Shown here piece by piece: positions 56,621-64,000 of a stretch of DNA of 64,000 bases. Positions within the stretch are counted from its first letter, which is position 1. Each line of letters starts with the position of its first letter. The DNA comes from Mangrovibacter plantisponsor (lineage in GTDB: Bacteria; Pseudomonadota; Gammaproteobacteria; Enterobacterales; Enterobacteriaceae). The translations under genes were made by a program, and so were the position numbers. Below the pieces are notes generated by a model that was not told the DNA's origin, made no database searches, and saw nothing but the letters and a program-made list of their open reading frames with translations. The DNA lies in the NCBI RefSeq assembly GCF_003182475.1, contig NZ_QGTS01000002.1, forward strand, positions 186,001 to 250,000, written 5' to 3'.

Positions 56621-58143
56621 GTAAATCCATTATGTTGCAGGGCACGGCGTCGGATGTCGGGAAAAGTGTGCTGGTTGCCGGGCTGTGCCGTATCCTGGTG
56701 CAGGACGGGCTGGCGTGTGCACCGTTTAAATCACAAAATATGGCGCTGAATTCAGGCGTCACGCCAGACGGCAAAGAGATGGGGCGCGCGCAGATTTTTC
56801 AGGCGGAAGCCGCCGGTATTGCGCCAGATGTGCGCATGAACCCCATATTGCTCAAACCCACCAGTGACCGCAAAGCCCAGGTCGTGCTGATGGGCAAGGT
56901 GGCGCAGGATATGGACGCTGTCAGTTATCACGATTATAAACCGCGCCTGCGCCAGCAAATCAGCGATGTCTGGCACAGCCTGGCGGCAGAATACGACGCC
57001 ATTGTGCTGGAAGGGGCGGGGAGCCCGGCTGAAATCAACCTGCGTGACCGCGATATCGTCAATATGGGGATGGCAGAAATAGCCCACTGCCCGGTGGTGC
57101 TGGTGGCCGATATCGACCGGGGCGGTGTTTTCGCGGCAATTTATGGCACGCTCGCGTTGCTGCAACCCGAAGAGCGCGCCCGGGTCAAAGGCGTCATCAT
57201 TAATAAATTCCGTGGTGATGTGGCGCTGTTAAAGCCAGGCCTTGAGCAAATAGAAGCCCTGACCGGGGTACCCGTAATTGGCGTGATGCCCTGGCTGGAT
57301 ATTGACCTGGAAGATGAAGATGGCGTTGTGCTGGAGCGCGGCAAATACCAGGGCTACCAGGATAAGGCGCTGGATATTGTGGTGGTGCATTTGCCGCATA
57401 TTTCCAACTTTACCGATTTTAACCCGCTGGCTTTCCAGCCCGATGTGCGGGTGCGCTATGTGCGGGACCCGGAAGATTTCGGTGGGCCAGATTTAGTTAT
57501 TCTGCCGGGGAGCAAAAATACCCTGGGGGATTTGGCATGGCTGCACCAGAGCGGCATGGCAAAACGCGTTCTTGCCTGGCACCAGGCTGGTGGTGCCATT
57601 ATTGGCGTGTGTGGCGGTTACCAGATGTTGGGCAATACCATTGAAGACGAAGTGGAATCCGGGCTGGGGAGCCAGTCGGGGTTAGGGCTGCTGGATATCA
57701 CCACCCTGTTTGCCCATGACAAAGTCACCGTGCAGGCCAGCGGCCGTTGCCTGGTGGCGCTACCCGGCATCCTGGCCGGTTGCGGCGATTTGCCCGTCAG
57801 TGGCTATGAAATCCATATGGGGGCCAGCCAGCGCGGCAGCCAGGCTCAGCCGGTGTTTCAACTGGGCGCTGAGCACGGCCTTGCTTTGGATGGTGCCGTC
57901 AGCGCCTGTGGGCGTGTGGCAGGGACTTACCTGCATGGCGTGTTTGATAACGCCGCTTTTACCCGCCGCCTGCTGGATAACCTGCGCCAGCGCAAAGGCC
58001 TGGCGCCTTTGCCCGGTGAAACGCCTGACTACGCCCGCCACAAGCAGGCACAGTTCGACAAACTGGCCGCGGCCATGCGCCAGCACATCGATATCGAAAA
58101 AATTTACCACATCATGAACCAACACCAGGAGCCAGCAGCATGA
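56617..58143 (+). CDS. cbiP: CbiP, adenosylcobyric acid synthase
   Basis: ATP- and glutamine-dependent amidation of four side chains (b, d, e, g). 508 residues: N-terminal ATPase with [54 protein letters not shown]-terminal class I amidotransferase with [15 protein letters not shown] and the nucleophile Cys in [12 protein letters not shown]. Overlaps cobU by 4 bases. Confidence 0.96.
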   Translation: MSKSIMLQGTASDVGKSVLVAGLCRILVQDGLACAPFKSQNMALNSGVTPDGKEMGRAQIFQAEAAGIAPDVRMNPILLKPTSDRKAQVVLMGKVAQDMDAVSYHDYKPRLRQQISDVWHSLAAEYDAIVLEGAGSPAEINLRDRDIVNMGMAEIAHCPVVLVADIDRGGVFAAIYGTLALLQPEERARVKGVIINKFRGDVALLKPGLEQIEALTGVPVIGVMPWLDIDLEDEDGVVLERGKYQGYQDKALDIVVVHLPHISNFTDFNPLAFQPDVRVRYVRDPEDFGGPDLVILPGSKNTLGDLAWLHQSGMAKRVLAWHQAGGAIIGVCGGYQMLGNTIEDEVESGLGSQSGLGLLDITTLFAHDKVTVQASGRCLVALPGILAGCGDLPVSGYEIHMGASQRGSQAQPVFQLGAEHGLALDGAVSACGRVAGTYLHGVFDNAAFTRRLLDNLRQRKGLAPLPGETPDYARHKQAQFDKLAAAMRQHIDIEKIYHIMNQHQEPAA

Positions 58144-58685
58144 TGCTGATAACCGGCGGTGCCCGTAGTGGCAAAAGCCGCCAGGCAGAAGAGCTGGCAG
58201 CCCAGGCCGCTTCACGGGTGCTGTATATTGCCACTTCGCAAATTTTTGATGGTGAAATGGCGCAACGGGTGGCGCACCATAAGGCCTCGCGCCCGGCACA
58301 CTGGCGCACGGTGGAAGCCTGGCGCGACCTGGGGCGCTTTATTACCCCGGGTAACCCGCCAGGTGAAGCTATCTTGCTGGAGTGCGTGACAACGCTGGTC
58401 ACCAATTTAATGTTTGATGAAGGAGGGGAGCAGGACCCGGAAACATGGAACTATGCCGCTATTGAAGCCGCAGTACACCAACAAATCGACCAACTTATCG
58501 CGGCCTGTGCAGCCTGCCCGTCACCCGTGTTTCTGGTGACGAATGAAGTAGGTATGGGCATTGTGCCGGAAAACCGCCTGGCCCGGCATTTTCGGGATAT
58601 TGCCGGCAGGGTAAATCAACGGCTGGCTCAGGCGGCAGATGGCGTCTGGCTGGTGGTGTCAGGGATTGGAGTCAAAATTAAATGA
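58140..58685 (+). CDS. cobU: CobU, adenosylcobinamide kinase/guanylyltransferase
   Basis: Activates adenosylcobinamide to the GDP form for the nucleotide-loop assembly. 181 residues: P-loop [17 protein letters not shown] near residue 4, [24 protein letters not shown] with the guanylylated-His region ([10 protein letters not shown]), and [21 protein letters not shown]. First of the cobUST trio, 4-base overlaps both sides. Confidence 0.95.
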   Translation: MMLITGGARSGKSRQAEELAAQAASRVLYIATSQIFDGEMAQRVAHHKASRPAHWRTVEAWRDLGRFITPGNPPGEAILLECVTTLVTNLMFDEGGEQDPETWNYAAIEAAVHQQIDQLIAACAACPSPVFLVTNEVGMGIVPENRLARHFRDIAGRVNQRLAQAADGVWLVVSGIGVKIK

Positions 58686-59422
58686 TTCAGTTGTATTTGG
58701 CGATGCTCGCATTTATGAGCCGTCTGCCGGTTCGTGCTCGCTGGTATCAGAGCCTGGACGTGAAACAGTATGTGAACGGTATTGTGACTTTTCCTCTTGT
58801 GGGCCTGTTGCTGGGTTCACTGGCGGGGGGCGTGTTTCTGGTATTGCAGCCCGGCAGTGGTACTCCGCTGGCGGCATTTTTTGCCGTACTGGCGCTGGCG
58901 GTGCTTACCGGGGGCTTTCACCTCGACGGGCTGGCAGATACCTGTGACGCTGTTTTTTCTGCCCGCAGCCGTGAGCGCATGCTGGAAATCATGAAAGACA
59001 GCCGCCTTGGCACCCATGGCGCGCTGGGGCTGGTATTTATTCTGCTGGCGAAAGTGCTGGTCATTAACGAACTGGCTCTGCGTGGGCAACAGGCGCTGCC
59101 GGTGCTTGCCAGTGCCTGCCTTGCCGGGCGCAGCGTGGCTGTTTTGTTGATGTACCGCCAGCGTTATGCCCGGGAAAATGGCCTGGGTAACTTATTTATT
59201 GGCAAGGTTAATGGGTTGCAAACTCTGGTCACCTTAGGTGCCGGTATGTTGTTAGCTTCCGTCCTGCTTTCCTGGCGCGGGTTGGTGGCATTTATCATCA
59301 CGGCTGCCGTGGTGTTTGTTATGGGCCAGGCGTTGAAACGTACCCTCGGTGGGCAAACCGGCGATACCCTGGGGGCGGCGATTGAAACCGGTGAAGTGAT
59401 TTTCCTGCTGGCGTTGCTGTAA
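58682..59422 (+). CDS. cobS: CobS, cobalamin synthase
   Basis: Inner-membrane enzyme joining adenosyl-GDP-cobinamide to alpha-ribazole (phosphate). 246 residues with about six to seven helices, [11 protein letters not shown] at the N-terminus, [16 protein letters not shown], and the acidic metal motif [17 protein letters not shown] followed by [13 protein letters not shown]. Overlaps cobU by 4 bases; cobT follows after 34 bases. Confidence 0.95.
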   Translation: MIQLYLAMLAFMSRLPVRARWYQSLDVKQYVNGIVTFPLVGLLLGSLAGGVFLVLQPGSGTPLAAFFAVLALAVLTGGFHLDGLADTCDAVFSARSRERMLEIMKDSRLGTHGALGLVFILLAKVLVINELALRGQQALPVLASACLAGRSVAVLLMYRQRYARENGLGNLFIGKVNGLQTLVTLGAGMLLASVLLSWRGLVAFIITAAVVFVMGQALKRTLGGQTGDTLGAAIETGEVIFLLALL

Positions 59423-59456
59423 GTCAGCGTCCTTTTAGCAAATCGAGAACAAGAAT

Positions 59457-60515
59457 ATGCAAACACTCACTGAAATACGTCAGACCATCCCGGCACTGGA
59501 TAGCGCGCGCCAGCTCGAAGCTCAGGCTTACATTGATGGCCTGCTCAAGCCGGTGGGCAGCCTGGGGCGCCTGGAAGCACTGGCGGTACAGTTGGCCGGG
59601 TGCCCGGGGTTAAAAGGCGAACTCAACACCCGTAACAAAGCGATGGTGGTGATGTGTGCAGACCACGGTGTCTATGAAGAAGGCATTGCGGTATCACCTA
59701 AAGCAGTCACCTGGATTCAGGCTATTAATATGACCCGCCACAACACGGGCGTATGTGTGCTGGCCCGCCAGGCTGGCGCTCAGGTGCATGTTGTGGATAC
59801 CGGTATTGACTATGACCCGATTCCGGGGCTGGTGGATATGCGGGTAGCGCGGGGCAGTGGCAATATCGCCAAAGAGCCCGCGATGACCCGTGAGCAGGCG
59901 CAAACATTGCTGGACCAGAGCATTGCGTTTACCCGCAGCCTGGCAGCCGATGGGGTGACGCTGTTCGGCGTTGGTGAATTGGGCATTGCCAACACCACGC
60001 CTGCCGCTGCGGTGGTTAGTGTGCTGACTGGCGCAGACCCAATGGAAACTGTGGGTGTTGGGGCGAACTACCCGCTGGCGAATTTACAACATAAAGTGGA
60101 TGTGGTGCGCAAAGCCGTTCACGTAAACCAACCCGATGTGACGGATGGCCTGGATGTGCTTGCCAAAGTAGGTGGGTTCGACCTGCTGGGCATGGCCGGG
60201 GTAATGCTTGGCGCGGCAAGTTGTGGTCTGCCGGTGGTGCTGGATGGTTTCCTCTCCTATGCCTCTGCTTTGGCGGCCTGCCGTATTGCGCCGGAAGTAA
60301 AACAGTACCTTATTCCGTCGCATTTATCTGCTGAACGGGGGGCGCGTGTTGCACTCAGCCATTTGGGGCTGGACCCATACCTGGTAATGGATATGCGCCT
60401 GGGTGAAGGCAGTGGCGCTGCGCTGGCAATGCAACTGGTGGATGCCGCCTGTGCGATGTACAACGAAATGGGCACTCTGGCTGGCAGCGAGATAGTGTTG
60501 CCGGAAAGCCATTAA
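59457..60515 (+). CDS. cobT: CobT, nicotinate mononucleotide:dimethylbenzimidazole phosphoribosyltransferase
   Basis: Makes alpha-ribazole phosphate, the lower-ligand nucleotide. 352 residues: [18 protein letters not shown] near residue 30, [31 protein letters not shown], and the catalytic Glu near the C-terminus in [18 protein letters not shown]. Last gene of the cob operon, closed by a hairpin at 60525. Length normal. Confidence 0.96.
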   Translation: MQTLTEIRQTIPALDSARQLEAQAYIDGLLKPVGSLGRLEALAVQLAGCPGLKGELNTRNKAMVVMCADHGVYEEGIAVSPKAVTWIQAINMTRHNTGVCVLARQAGAQVHVVDTGIDYDPIPGLVDMRVARGSGNIAKEPAMTREQAQTLLDQSIAFTRSLAADGVTLFGVGELGIANTTPAAAVVSVLTGADPMETVGVGANYPLANLQHKVDVVRKAVHVNQPDVTDGLDVLAKVGGFDLLGMAGVMLGAASCGLPVVLDGFLSYASALAACRIAPEVKQYLIPSHLSAERGARVALSHLGLDPYLVMDMRLGEGSGAALAMQLVDAACAMYNEMGTLAGSEIVLPESH

Positions 60516-60524
60516 TCATGGAAC

Positions 60525-60551
60525 AAACTGCCCGCATATAGCGGGCAGTTT
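60525..60551. terminator. Hairpin terminator between convergent cobT and hutU
   Basis: AAACTGCCCGC and GCGGGCAGTTT form a perfect 11-bp inverted repeat with a 5-base ATATA loop. A/T ends on both strands let it serve both the cob operon and hutU. Confidence 0.8.
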
Positions 60552-60562
60552 AACGGGCTGAA

Positions 60563-62257
60563 TCACTCTTTTGGCAGAATGGCTGGTAAGTCCAGCCCTT
60601 TTTCTTGTGCGCAGGCAATAGCTGTTTCATAACCGGCATCGGCATGGCGCATTACGCCGGTTGCCGGGTCGTTCCACAAGACACGGCCCAGGCGCACATC
60701 GGCGGCTTCGCTACCATCACACACAATTACCACTCCGGCATGCTGGGAGAAGCCCATACCCACACCACCACCGTGATGCAGGCTGACCCAGGTCGCGCCA
60801 CCGGCAGTATTGAGTAATGCATTGAGTAACGGCCAGTCGGAAACCGCGTCTGAGCCATCTTTCATGGATTCCGTTTCACGGTTAGGAGAGGCAACAGAGC
60901 CACAATCCAGGTGGTCACGGCCAATTACGATTGGCGCTTTCAGTTCACCGTTACGCACCATCTCGTTAAACGCCAGGCCAGCAATATGGCGCTCACCCAG
61001 CCCCAGCCAGCAAATACGCGATGGCAGCCCCTGGAAAGCAATACGTTCGCGAGCCATGTCCAGCCAGTTGTGCAGTGCGTGGTTGTCCGGGAACAGTTCT
61101 TTCAGTTTGGCATCGGTTTTATAGATATCTTCCGGGTCGCCAGAAAGGGCTACCCAGCGGAACGGGCCTTTGCCTTCGCAGAACAGCGGGCGAATATATG
61201 CCGGTACAAACCCCGGGAAATCAAAGGCGTTTGCCACCCCTTCGTCTTTGGCAACCTGGCGGATGTTATTACCGTAATCAACCGTAGGCACGCCCATATG
61301 CCAGAAATCGAGCATCGCTTTAACATGTTCTGCCATAGAAGCACGCGCGGCCTGCATCACTTTTTTCGGGTCAGTTTTGCGTAGTTCTTCCCACTCCTGT
61401 ACTGACCAGCCAATTGGCAAATAGCCATTGAGCGGGTCGTGTGCTGAAGTCTGGTCGGTAACAATGTGCGGTTTCGGGCCGCCAGCTTTGGCGCGCTTTA
61501 CCAACTCCGGCACAACTTCAGCCGCATTACCCAGCAGAGCAACAGAGATGGCGTCCCCTTTGGTGGTGGCATCTTCAATCAGTTGCAGGGCTTCATCCAG
61601 AGTGTAGGCTTTGTGGTCGACATAACGGGTGCGCAGGCGGAAATCAATACGCGATTCCTGGCACTCGATAGCCAGTACACAGGCACCGGCCATTACACCT
61701 GCCAGAGGTTGCGCGCCGCCCATACCGCCAAGGCCCGCAGTCAGGATCCATTTACCGCGCAGGCTGCCGTCATAATGCTGGCGGGCGGCTTCAGCAAAGG
61801 TTTCGTAGGTGCCCTGGACAATCCCTTGAGCGCCAATGTAGATCCAGGAGCCAGCAGTCATTTGGCCGTACATCATCAGCCCGGCTTTATCCAGCTCCTG
61901 GAAGTGTTCCCAGTTTGCCCAGTGGGGAACCAGGTTACTGTTGGCAATCAGCACGCGGGGGGCATCGGCGTGAGTGCGAAAGATTCCCACCGGTTTGCCA
62001 GACTGCACCAGCAGCGTTTCGTCTTCTTTCAGGCGGCGCAGGCTGGCAAGAATTTCATCAAAACACGCCCAGTTACGGGCCGCTTTACCAATACCGCCAT
62101 AGACCACCAGGTCATCCGGGCGTTCAGCAACATCCGGGGCGAGGTTGTTCTGAATCATGCGATACGGTGCTTCAATCAGCCAGTTAGCGCAATGCAACTC
62201 TGTGCCCTTAGGGGCGTGAACCGGGCGGGCAACGGACTGATTGGTTGGTTTGCTCAT
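60563..62257 (-). CDS. hutU: Urocanate hydratase HutU
   Basis: Second step of histidine breakdown: urocanate to imidazolone propionate, NAD+-dependent. 564 residues, close to the usual length. Visible: [23 protein letters not shown] near the start (read in parts), [25 protein letters not shown] for [17 protein letters not shown] with the conserved Cys, and [23 protein letters not shown] lies 8 bases before ATG 62257, chosen over 62317 and 62263. hutH, normally next to hutU, is not downstream; the cob operon is. Likely repressed by HutC through the palindrome at 62327. Confidence 0.95.
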   Translation of the reverse strand: MSKPTNQSVARPVHAPKGTELHCANWLIEAPYRMIQNNLAPDVAERPDDLVVYGGIGKAARNWACFDEILASLRRLKEDETLLVQSGKPVGIFRTHADAPRVLIANSNLVPHWANWEHFQELDKAGLMMYGQMTAGSWIYIGAQGIVQGTYETFAEAARQHYDGSLRGKWILTAGLGGMGGAQPLAGVMAGACVLAIECQESRIDFRLRTRYVDHKAYTLDEALQLIEDATTKGDAISVALLGNAAEVVPELVKRAKAGGPKPHIVTDQTSAHDPLNGYLPIGWSVQEWEELRKTDPKKVMQAARASMAEHVKAMLDFWHMGVPTVDYGNNIRQVAKDEGVANAFDFPGFVPAYIRPLFCEGKGPFRWVALSGDPEDIYKTDAKLKELFPDNHALHNWLDMARERIAFQGLPSRICWLGLGERHIAGLAFNEMVRNGELKAPIVIGRDHLDCGSVASPNRETESMKDGSDAVSDWPLLNALLNTAGGATWVSLHHGGGVGMGFSQHAGVVIVCDGSEAADVRLGRVLWNDPATGVMRHADAGYETAIACAQEKGLDLPAILPKE

Positions 62258-62326
62258 AGTCATTTCCTCTGTCTTGGTATCGCGCAATAGCCGCGGATGA
62301 AATTCAGTATTAGCCATGTATAGTCT

Positions 62327-62336
62327 TGTATATACA
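62327..62336. promoter_or_regulatory. Probable HutC operator of hutU
   Basis: TGTATATACA, a 10-bp perfect palindrome within TTGTATATACATA, matches the core of known HutC sites. It lies about 70 bases before the hutU start. The hutU-hutC interval (62258-62571) holds no gene other than possible leader codons. Confidence 0.7.
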
Positions 62337-62505
62337 TATTGGTAAAGTATTTAGCAAAAGCCACGCCAGTTTTTTTATTTCTCTGTGTTCAGCTTGTGAC
62401 AAGGGCCGCAGCTTTATCGCCCACCAGGCGGCGAGCAATGTTGCGCCACAATGATGCGTGGTTGCACCGTTACCGGGCAGGGGGTTTATGCACCCACATT
62501 ATGTG

Positions 62506-62519
62506 GATGTATATACATC
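62506..62519. promoter_or_regulatory. Probable HutC operator of hutC
   Basis: GATGTATATACATC, a perfect 14-bp palindrome sharing the TGTATATACA core with the site at 62327, located about 50 bases before the hutC start codon. It implies autoregulation. Confidence 0.75.
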
Positions 62520-62571
62520 TTCAATAAACGGGATTACACTCTTAATTAACCGGACAATGCAGGGAACCGCT

Positions 62572-63327
62572 ATGACAGAGCAAACCGCCGTATCGCAACT
62601 GGTCAATGCCATGGGTGACCAACCCGCGCCCATTTATCAGCGAGTGAAACAGGCGATTATCAGCCAGATTAACGAAGGGGCGTGGAAGCCGCGTCAGCGT
62701 GTACCTTCTGAAAGTGAGCTGGTCGCCCGGCTGGGTGTCAGCCGCATGACCATCAACCGCGCGCTGCGTGAACTGACCAGTGAAGGCTACCTGGTGCGCA
62801 TGCAGGGTGTGGGAACCTTTGTGGCCGAAATGAAAGGCTACACTGCCATGCTGGAAGTGCACAACATTGCCGAAGAGATCACGCAGCGTGGGCATCGCCA
62901 CAGTTGCCGGGTACTGGGCATGAACGAAATTCAGGCTGACCCGGCCCAGGCGGCAGTTCTGGGCCTGGCGACTGGTCAGGCGATTTTCCACTCGCTCATT
63001 GTGCATTACGAGAACGATGTTCCGGTGCAAATGGAAGACCGCCTGGTTAACCCTCTGGTGGCACCGGATTACCTGGCTCAGGACTTTATGACACTCACGC
63101 CCTACACCTATTTGATGCAGGTGGCGCCATTAACGGCGGGTGAACATATTGTTGAAGCGATAATGCCTGATACACCGCAGCGCGAGTTGCTGGAAATGAA
63201 TGCGGCGGAACCCTGCCTGCTGATTCGCCGCCAGACCTGGAGTGATAACCGCGTGGTCACCTATGCCCGGTTATTGTACCCGGGCACACGCTACAAACTG
63301 CTGGGCCGGTTTAAAGGCCACGGTTAA
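62572..63327 (+). CDS. hutC: HutC, histidine-utilisation repressor (GntR family)
   Basis: Urocanate-responsive repressor. 251 residues: N-terminal GntR winged HTH (PAPIYQRVKQAIISQINEG, then VPSESELVARLGVSRMTINRAL, read in parts) and a C-terminal UTRA ligand domain (GHRHSCRVLGMNEI, VPVQMEDRLVNP, LLIRRQTWS). AGGGA lies 7 bases before ATG 62572; the frame extends upstream to 62458 through the operator, so that start is unlikely. Divergent from hutU, convergent with hutD. Confidence 0.94.
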   Translation: MTEQTAVSQLVNAMGDQPAPIYQRVKQAIISQINEGAWKPRQRVPSESELVARLGVSRMTINRALRELTSEGYLVRMQGVGTFVAEMKGYTAMLEVHNIAEEITQRGHRHSCRVLGMNEIQADPAQAAVLGLATGQAIFHSLIVHYENDVPVQMEDRLVNPLVAPDYLAQDFMTLTPYTYLMQVAPLTAGEHIVEAIMPDTPQRELLEMNAAEPCLLIRRQTWSDNRVVTYARLLYPGTRYKLLGRFKGHG

Positions 63328-63860
63328 CCTTCCTCAATACTGCAAAACAGTAACTTTCCGCCCGCAGAAACCGGGCGGATAGTGCTGTGTTCGTTATGCC
63401 ACCATGCACCCATTCCGGTAACCAGTTCGCTGCCATTCAACTGCCACTCGCCACTGAGAACCAGGCAAACGCCACTGCGGCTCTGTTGTGCGCTGTCTGC
63501 AACTGCGACGTGCGCGCTACAGGCACCGCGCAGGGTCATAATATTAAAATCCCTGCTTTGCCCGGTGATGCGTGCCGCACAGGCGCTGTCGCCGGAAAAA
63601 GCCAGCGGGGTGTGTAACGCCAGGGGGATTTCTTCGCCATCCACTGTCAGTGTCACACCCGCGCCTTCCAACAGGGTAATCACCCGGTCAATGCCGTTGA
63701 AGCTGGAAAAGGGGCCGTCTTTATCCAGTGTGGCAATGCTGGCCCGCCACAAAAAGTCGCTCCCTTGTGGCCCGGCAATGGCAATAATTTCGCGGGTTTC
63801 TCCGCCACCATTGCGCCAGCGCGTTACGGGTAAGCTTTCAACCGACCACACCTGAATCAT
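63324..63860 (-). CDS. hutD: HutD family protein
   Basis: Cupin-like protein found in hut loci of pseudomonads and some enterics; proposed to limit hut activity, exact function unclear. 178 residues with RWRNGGGETREI near the start, FLWRASIATLDKDGPFSSFNGIDR and VITLLEGAGVTL, the typical HutD segments (read in parts). The start overlaps the hutF stop (ATGA), so the two are one operon. Its TAA stop overlaps the hutC stop in a shared GTTAAC. Confidence 0.92.
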   Translation of the reverse strand: MIQVWSVESLPVTRWRNGGGETREIIAIAGPQGSDFLWRASIATLDKDGPFSSFNGIDRVITLLEGAGVTLTVDGEEIPLALHTPLAFSGDSACAARITGQSRDFNIMTLRGACSAHVAVADSAQQSRSGVCLVLSGEWQLNGSELVTGMGAWWHNEHSTIRPVSAGGKLLFCSIEEG

Positions 63861-64000
63861 TGCAGTGCCTCCAGTGCGTTACGGAACCGGGCGGCATAAG
63901 TGGCTTCCTGCGGGTGGTGCCCGTCACGAATCACGGCCTGCCCGGCTACCCAGACATCACGAATTTCGCTACGTTGCCCGGCGAATAACCAGCGGTTTAT
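63857..64000 (-). CDS. hutF: Formimidoylglutamate deiminase HutF, C-terminal end (partial)
   Basis: The window ends inside this gene. The last 47 residues are visible in the minus frame starting exactly at 64000, with NRWLFAGQRSEIRDVWVAG, which fits the C-terminus of the HutF amidohydrolase. HutF converts N-formimino-glutamate to N-formyl-glutamate and ammonia, the five-step version of histidine breakdown seen in pseudomonads. The family call rests on a short segment, supported by the hutD overlap; imidazolonepropionase HutI is the main alternative. Confidence 0.72.
   Translation of the reverse strand: MNRWLFAGQRSEIRDVWVAGQAVIRDGHHPQEATYAARFRNALEALQ

Noticed and set aside
61466-62290. 274-codon plus-strand frame opposite hutU
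   Set aside because: Antisense to urocanate hydratase, whose motifs are all present.

Overview
The window is chromosomal DNA from a member of the Enterobacterales. The evidence is the end of gnd followed by wzz, the canonical pdu-pocR-cbi/cob block with Salmonella-like gene order, and the yjjJ-type and hut genes. The genus cannot be fixed from sequence alone. A B12-making enteric with G+C-rich housekeeping DNA fits (Shimwellia, Citrobacter/Klebsiella relatives), but this is only a guess.

Layout. (1) 1-13.8 kb is the O-antigen border: the 3' end of gnd, wzz, a Wzy-like polymerase candidate, then a strongly AT-rich block. That block encodes a cytidylyltransferase/aldo-keto reductase fusion, an SDR, an FAD oxidoreductase, a membrane-tailed GT2, a Rossmann reductase, a xylose-isomerase-like TIM barrel, an SMR-type small membrane protein, a soluble GT2, a broken gene and a 600-residue polytopic membrane protein. 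Read together, these look like a Gtr-type system: make an activated sugar, load it on a polyprenyl phosphate, flip it, and transfer it to O-antigen in the periplasm. No nonulosonate synthase is present and I do not recognise the sugar. This is the best candidate for an undescribed system. (2) 14-22 kb is a mixed stretch: an orphan two-domain fimbrial adhesin, an unknown protein, an alpha/beta hydrolase, a chemoreceptor, a beta-hydroxyacid dehydrogenase and a YjjJ/HipA-type kinase with three 12-bp tandem repeats before it. (3) 22.2-40 kb, minus strand, is a complete propanediol-utilisation microcompartment operon, pduABCDEGHJKLMNOPQSTUVW, then a stand-alone cobA and pduX. (4) 40.6-43.1 kb holds pduF and the regulator pocR. 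(5) 43.7-60.5 kb is a cobalamin riboswitch and the anaerobic (early cobalt) B12 operon cbiABCDETFGHJKLMNQOP-cobUST, almost all genes overlapping by a few bases. (6) 60.5-64 kb is part of a histidine-utilisation locus: hutU (with no hutH beside it), two HutC-type palindromes, hutC, hutD and the end of hutF.

How it works together. PduF admits the diol. PocR is expected to activate both pdu and cbi/cob. The cob operon supplies adenosylcobalamin for the PduCDE dehydratase. PduGH, PduO and PduS keep the cofactor active. CobA and PduX, both inside the pdu operon, feed the two ends of B12 synthesis (precorrin-2 and the aminopropanol arm). PduP/PduL/PduW convert propionaldehyde to propionate with ATP yield, and PduQ makes propanol.

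Functions are assigned by reading protein motifs and gene order. No database search was run. Starts were adjusted where a better ribosome-binding site or family N-terminus was visible.
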